A stretch of 64,000 bases of DNA, taken from assembly GCA_021613375.1 (NCBI GenBank), contig CM038725.1, forward strand, positions 11,159,089 to 11,223,088, read 5' to 3'. The stretch's first letter is position 1. Each line of letters begins with the position of its first letter. A program made the translations under genes and the position numbers. Source of the stretch: Megaleporinus macrocephalus. Taxonomy: Eukaryota; Chordata; Actinopteri; Characiformes; Anostomidae. Shown in pieces: positions 48,248 through 64,000 of the stretch. The notes beneath the pieces were generated by a model. It saw only the letters and a program-made list of their open reading frames with translations, made no database searches and was not told the DNA's origin.

Positions 48248-50168
48248 GAGATAATGCCATAATTTACAGCCACGTATTGTGCGAGATAAATGATGGTGGC
48301 TTTTCATAGCTAATGGGCATTTCCCTTTAACAAATAATAGGCCCCATTCTACCAGGAAAAAAAGAATTGCCATCAAGGGGTATTTCTCACCTTGACTTCT
48401 TATTTTCCCTCTAATGGACATAAAGAGATTTTTCCTCCTTTGTAGACGAAATACATTGACACTGATCGAGAAGTGGCTCAATTTTGGGGATCTGCTCGTG
48501 CTGATGTGTCTTTTTAGAACAATAAAATTTCTTTTTTTTTTTCTTCTCCTTCTTTTTTTTGGACTGAGAAATCGTTCCTGTCATCTTAAGTATGCTGTGA
48601 TATTATGCAATTTGATTTTGAGAGAGGCTGTATATCCTCGGCACGGTTTCTTTCGGTCCGATCGCACATGCACGCGCGGCTTCCAGCAGCAGTGCTGGAA
48701 TCTCAGCGTCCCTCGAGGGTTCCAATTGACTGGCTACTGACCCTTGCTGCCCTCGGACTGCTGGCCATGGCTTAAATGAGAGGCTCGGGGGACACATCAA
48801 AGGCCACTGAGGGTTAAATAAGCAGAGGCGGCTAGTGCGCTGCTGACCAAAGACACTACTGTTTATGAGTGGGGCTTACAGCATGTTTATGTACGGGCCA
48901 AAATGATGGGGTCATTTTTTTGTCATTTTTTTGTTGATACAGGGATAAAGACTTATTCTAAAGATGAAGACTATTCTATTTTAAATTCAATGTTTTGCTT
49001 TAGCGCTTCATATTAACAAGCTTGTCCACCAATTTTTTCATTTTCTATGTTGCTCAATGCATATTATTTGTAAGAACAACCCAGCTTGCTTTCTATCACC
49101 TATAAATAAAACCAATTTAAATAAAAGATTTATTTAAAAATGTCATATCAAATGGTCTTTTTTTTTTAATTCGTTCAGTGTTGAAATATATATTTCTTAT
49201 TTGGGTTTGGAAAAGGTTTGGGGAACAAAAAAAAAAAAAAGGAAAAAGAGCTTCTCTGTCTTATGTGAGCATGCTGTCTGCTTTTACATCACAAGGGGGC
49301 AGTCAACTCAAAAGCAGAGCAGAGTTTGTGAACACAGCCTATTGGTTTTGCCAAAGCCTTATTTCTTCTTTTTCCTCCCTCTTTTGTCAAAGCATTGCAG
49401 CCGACTCTCTTCATGTGGCCGTTCGTCCCATTTCCTTCAATTAAACGCCATGCGTGTCTTCATGCGCGTGAAGCCGTGGGTATATGACACACAATCACAA
49501 ATCAATTAGCTATTTTATATTACCGTCAGTCAAATCCAAACAGTCCCTTTGCCGAAGAACAGCTTCCTCCAAATAAGCCGTAAGGGTTCTGATCTCCTTC
49601 AAGTGTCCTTTCTGTTCGTATTCAATCGAGGACAAAGAGGACGAGGTTAGGGTCAGCCATTATTGCAACTTTCCAGTATTTATTTCCCCCCCTCTCAACA
49701 GAAACGGCACAATCGTGGAATCCTCATTATCTGGCGGTAGGAGACGACTAGGTGATTAAAAAGATACCTTCCCCAAAGCTCATCTCTGGCTGGAGTGCTT
49801 GGGAACGATGATCCACCTGAAAAGGCCGCATGGAGGGCCTCAGTGAAGACCGTGTGCGTGAATGGAACCCTCTTACAGGAAGAAAAGAGCCACTCCGACT
49901 GTTTGTTTTGGAATCTGTCTCATTGATCCGAGGGCCAGGACGAAGAGGACAGGCCTGTTGTTCTGCTTCTTCTGGACAATAGCACTCAGGCTTACCTTGC
50001 TCCAGCGCTGGCCAGTGGAATGCTTTTCACCGTGTGGGATTCGGGCCACCTCTTAGTACGTACAGTACGTCTCTACTTAAGTTAACATCCAGTTTTTAGG
50101 AAATTAATCAGAAGAAAACCGCCAGGGCAGCGTCCGATCACGTGAACTGTATTTAAAAGGACATCTAT
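47694..50168. other. Unique block, candidate regulatory islands
   Basis: (CT)n at 48204-48245, and an isolated transposon-end word AGGGCTGCACGATATG at 48038. The remaining sequence, notably 48250-48850 and 49250-50060, is unique and not coding by any frame with a recognisable domain. Candidate non-coding conserved DNA. Confidence 0.3.
49289..49302 (+). promoter_or_regulatory. CTCF-like motif (two mismatches)
   Basis: TCACAAGGGGGCAG departs from the CTCF core CCASYAGRKGGCRS at positions 1 and 5. Weaker than the sites at 1570 and 17443. Confidence 0.25.
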
Positions 50169-50350
50169 CATCGCTGTCCAGAGAAAAACATGTATATCTA
50201 CATCATCTGAACAGGACAGTGTACACTGTTTAAAAAATCATGAGGAACGGACCAATGTGTTCCAAAATAACCTGGAAAAATTTCTGGTTCCATTGACTTA
50301 CATTAGTTTTTGTCCTCTCCTCTACAGTTACCAAATTGGAGATGGTAGAC
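50169..50350. mobile_element. MITE family A, copy lacking the right terminus
   Basis: Starts CATCGCTGTCCAGAG and contains ACATCATCTGAACAGGACAG and GGTTCCATTGACTTACATT. The right TIR is not found after TTACCAAATTGGAGAT. Confidence 0.6.
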
Positions 50351-50458
50351 GAATAGATATGCACATGGATATTCATCCATAGGTGCACTCTGTAGTTCTA
50401 CAAATTATCTGATTCTCTGTATACTTTGTTAGCCCCCTTCTGTTCATGGACCCTCACA

Positions 50459-50782
50459 GGACCACCACAGAGAAGGCATTATTGTGGTGGTGGTGTGTTT
50501 ATGTTTGTTGTGCTGGTAGGAGTGGATTAGACACAGCAATTTTTCTTAAACACCTCAGTGGCACTGCTGGACTGAGGATAGTGCATCAACCACAGTTGGC
50601 ACAAGCCCTGTGGCCAACATCCTGTGACCACTGATGGAGGGCTCAAGCATGACCAAACAACTGTCTCTGACTTTACATCTACGAAAAAGGTGGGTGTGTC
50701 TAATAGAGGGGACAGTGAGTGGACACAGTGTTAAAAACTCCAGTTTCTAAATACACGTACCAACACAACACACACTAACGCA
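50459..50782. mobile_element. GGACCACCACAGAG-family MITE, right end truncated
   Basis: GGACCACCACAGAG at 50459-50472, then GTGGTGGTGGTGTG and CAGTGGCACTGCTGGACTGA as in the copy at 1595-1868. It also retains a longer interior including TCTCTGACTTTACATCTACG. The right end fades after ACCAACACAACACACAC. Confidence 0.65.
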
Positions 50783-53349
50783 TGGAAAGAAAAAATTGTA
50801 ACTGCAAAATCAAAAAAAAATTATAATTAAAAAAAAAATTAAACCTAAAAACACTGCAGTACATAAAATTAAAGAATAGAAAAAACACACAGTGATACCA
50901 CTCCATATCAGGGATCCCCATTAGTGTACTCAGTGATTTGAGTGGAAAATTAAACAAATAATAGATCACAACATTTTTTTCCCATAACATTTATTTATTA
51001 AACACAAACTAACCAAAAATAATAAATAAAACAGAAGAATAGCAGTACTTAAAAATACACTTAAGACAAAATGAGGCCGTTCAGACCCAATGGATTGTTA
51101 AAAAGTGTCCCAGCTACTTCTCCACTAGAATCGATGGAGATTAGGAAAAAACTAAATTAAAAAATTGTGCATTTTACAAATGATTTGTCAATTTTGTCAT
51201 GAGAAATTCAAAAAGGGTCAATTCCGAACCCCAAGATTAAACGTTATTTGGCATTAAGAGTTAGAAATGTTTAAAGACACAAATAGCATGGATGCCCAAA
51301 AAAGGAGGTATTTAATATGATTACCAGCTTTCCTTCACTCTTGGTCACTCTTCAACGGCTTGCTGAAAATTAGAGGGCTATGGTAAGAAGGGAAGAGGCC
51401 GAAGCCTGATATTAACTTGCTTGTGGACAACAGCTTTCCAGAATTACTGAAGATTTGAGGTGGTCTCATGCCACTGGAAATCCAACTGCAGGTTTGAGTA
51501 AAGACCACTAGTTTTCAGTTGGGAAAACTTTATATACTGCTGGGAAAACACAGTTACCATCCTAGCAGGAATAGTAACTGTCAGCCTTTTGTAACTTTAT
51601 ATGAAAAAAAAAAACAATAACTTTATTATCGTTGGTATTAATCTGCCGGATATACCAACCAAGTCAGCCAAGTTCATTAGCGAGATTCTTCGTGTCGATC
51701 AGCGAAGTGAATCAGAGTTAATGAATGAATGAATTAAGAAATCATACGTCAACACTACATTTGAAATAGTTAGGCAGGACTGATACATTCATATTGTGCA
51801 CTCTCCAGAAATAAAAAATGAACAGAAAACAGAAGACACATTTGCGAATCAAGACGATATGCTTCTTTCCTGTGTGCTGCTTGTATGCGCTGTAGTGCAA
51901 ACCCCCCCTCCCCTTTTTTCTTTTCTTTTTTTTTTTTGCTTAATTAAATTCAGTATACTTCAGCTTCATGCGCCGCTATACTGAGGTACATGGAACGCAT
52001 TAAACTCTCTTTGTAAAGAAGCCATGAGGTTTTTTTTCCCCCTCTCCCCTCACCATTGCTTGTACAACGAAGAGTACCTCTGAGTGTTAACACTTACAAT
52101 TCACAGCAGGCCATATGGTGCGATCGCTGAGAATGGACACAAGCAGATGTTACACTCACAACAGATTAGGGGTTACAAGCATACTTGGCACCTTAATATA
52201 AAAGCTAAACGGAAATCAATCCGAATACTAGATCCGTGACAGCAAATCAATAGGGGCGACACGGGAACATGTGGAGCGCGCTGGCGGGCTCTGTTTGATC
52301 ACGCTGGACCCTAGATTCAAAGCGAAACGTTTGACCAGTTAAACGATAAAGGAGGGGCAGGAGAAGAGCGGAGAGGCCAGTGCTTTTTTAGATCGTTTTC
52401 CCCAAGATCGCTCCTTTCTTGTTCAAAATGCCCTTTTTAGATTTATGCCCGCCAGCAGCAGGGGTCAGCTGCAGCCCGCAGGCATTGATGTCTTTATACT
52501 AACACTCGTTCTTTCGCGCACACGCACGCTCTTGCACATACACACACACTCACACTCACATACAGTTAAATTAGCTCAGTCGTCTACAGTCACGCGACTC
52601 TTCGGCCAGGGAGACGTGTCAACGCCTCCCCCACATGCAGACCAAACAGAAAAAATTACAGTTAATTAGTACACACCCCTACACTGACCACCGCTCCAGT
52701 GCTATAACCCTACACCACAATACTTTCTTCTGTTTTAACACTGGGCTGACGGTCTCCCCTACAGCATAGCCAGGTTTAAACTCTGGAGGAGGCAAACGTA
52801 AAAACTGACTTGAAAAAAATAAAAAATAAAAAAAATCACATTTATAAAACCTGCTTGTTTTCTTCATCATCATCATCAGTCTTCCATTCAGCTCAGCTCT
52901 AAAAATACAGTATCTCAATAAATCATTAGCAATGCACATCGAAAGTTTCCTCAGTGTGTTTAAAAGAAAGAAACAAACAAACAAACGAAAAAGGCTCATA
53001 AAAATGTATCCCTCTGCGTGTCCAATGATGCCACGCCATCTGAAATTAGCATGCAGCCCTTCCTCCGAGGAGACACCTTTCCATTAAGAGCATTAGAACA
53101 TCATTACTTGTTATTATTACTATCGCTGTTATTGTTCATCACGGTTGCCCGAACTTGACCTTGAGCATTTTCTGTTTTTGTTTTCTTAAAAATGGACAAC
53201 AAAGTCCATAAAGGAAGCCCGTAAAGAGAGGAACTCTGATATGGTCGTGAAAGAGATGGAGAGGATTGGAGTTCCAGGGCCTTGAGCTCGTGCAGTCCTA
53301 TCTGCTGTAGCACTGGCCTTTGTGGCGGCCCCTGAGGGCACCTCGCCGA
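50783..53349 (-). other. Region downstream of tmem161b, including its 3' UTR
   Basis: The tmem161b stop is at 53350-53352, so the 3' UTR runs leftward from 53349. No canonical AATAAA or ATTAAA is found on the minus strand until TTTATT on the plus strand at 51622-51627. The UTR is therefore either about 1.7 kb long or uses a variant signal, such as TATAAA near 52841-52846. The rest shows unique G+C-richer DNA at 52080-52640 and A-rich runs near 50806-50842. Confidence 0.35.

Positions 53350-64000
<10,651 letters not shown>

Overview
This window is vertebrate nuclear DNA, almost certainly from a teleost fish. It has spliced genes with GT-AG introns, very low gene density, abundant (TA)n, (CA)n, (CT)n and tetranucleotide microsatellites, and a mix of Tc1-like, hAT-like, V-SINE-like and short inverted-repeat elements typical of fish. 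The GGACCACCACAGAG inverted-repeat family resembles repeats I associate with characiform and catfish genomes. That is a recollection, not a test, so the order is left open.

Two protein-coding loci are supported. (1) At 2052-2831 (+) an intact single-exon gene encodes a 259-residue protein with the two helix-turn-helix domains of CENP-B/pogo transposases and no catalytic domain, so it looks like a domesticated transposon DNA-binding protein. (2) From 53350 to beyond the right edge (-) lies the 3' part of tmem161b, a multi-pass membrane protein gene. Seven coding exons (1024 nt, 340 residues plus stop) were joined by consistent splice sites and phase. Roughly the first 150 residues lie outside the window.

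Layout: 0-1 kb holds a 103-bp tandem repeat with a two-unit alternation. 1.4-2.8 kb holds a CTCF-type motif, two inverted-repeat elements, a CpG-containing TATA-less promoter and the CENP-B-like gene. 3-24 kb is intergenic, with several small inverted-repeat elements (a TIR family CGTTGCTGTCCAA with several copies), a Tc1-like relic at about 11.5-12 kb and a local tandem duplication with a perfect 29-bp hairpin near 10.1 kb. 22.5-30 kb is mostly unique, including G+C-richer islands that look like candidate conserved non-coding elements. 31.45-33.15 kb is a degenerate 22-bp minisatellite. 33.4-34.9 kb is a dead Tc1-like transposon carrying a nested insertion. 35-53 kb is a gene desert with candidate regulatory islands (42.3-44.5 and 48-50 kb), RFX X-box-like motifs, and large (TA)n and compound microsatellites. 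53.35-63.4 kb is tmem161b. Its four large introns each contain a different DNA-transposon-like element, two of them with target-site duplications, plus two local duplications.

The two genes do not appear to work together. In tetrapods TMEM161B neighbours MEF2C in a regulatory gene desert, so the roughly 50 kb of gene-free DNA downstream of tmem161b is a plausible place for long-range enhancers, though conservation could not be tested here. No clearly new coding system was found. The most unusual items are the domesticated CENP-B-like gene, the transposon-rich tmem161b introns (one with its own empty-site comparator), the alternating 103-bp repeat and the 22-bp minisatellite.
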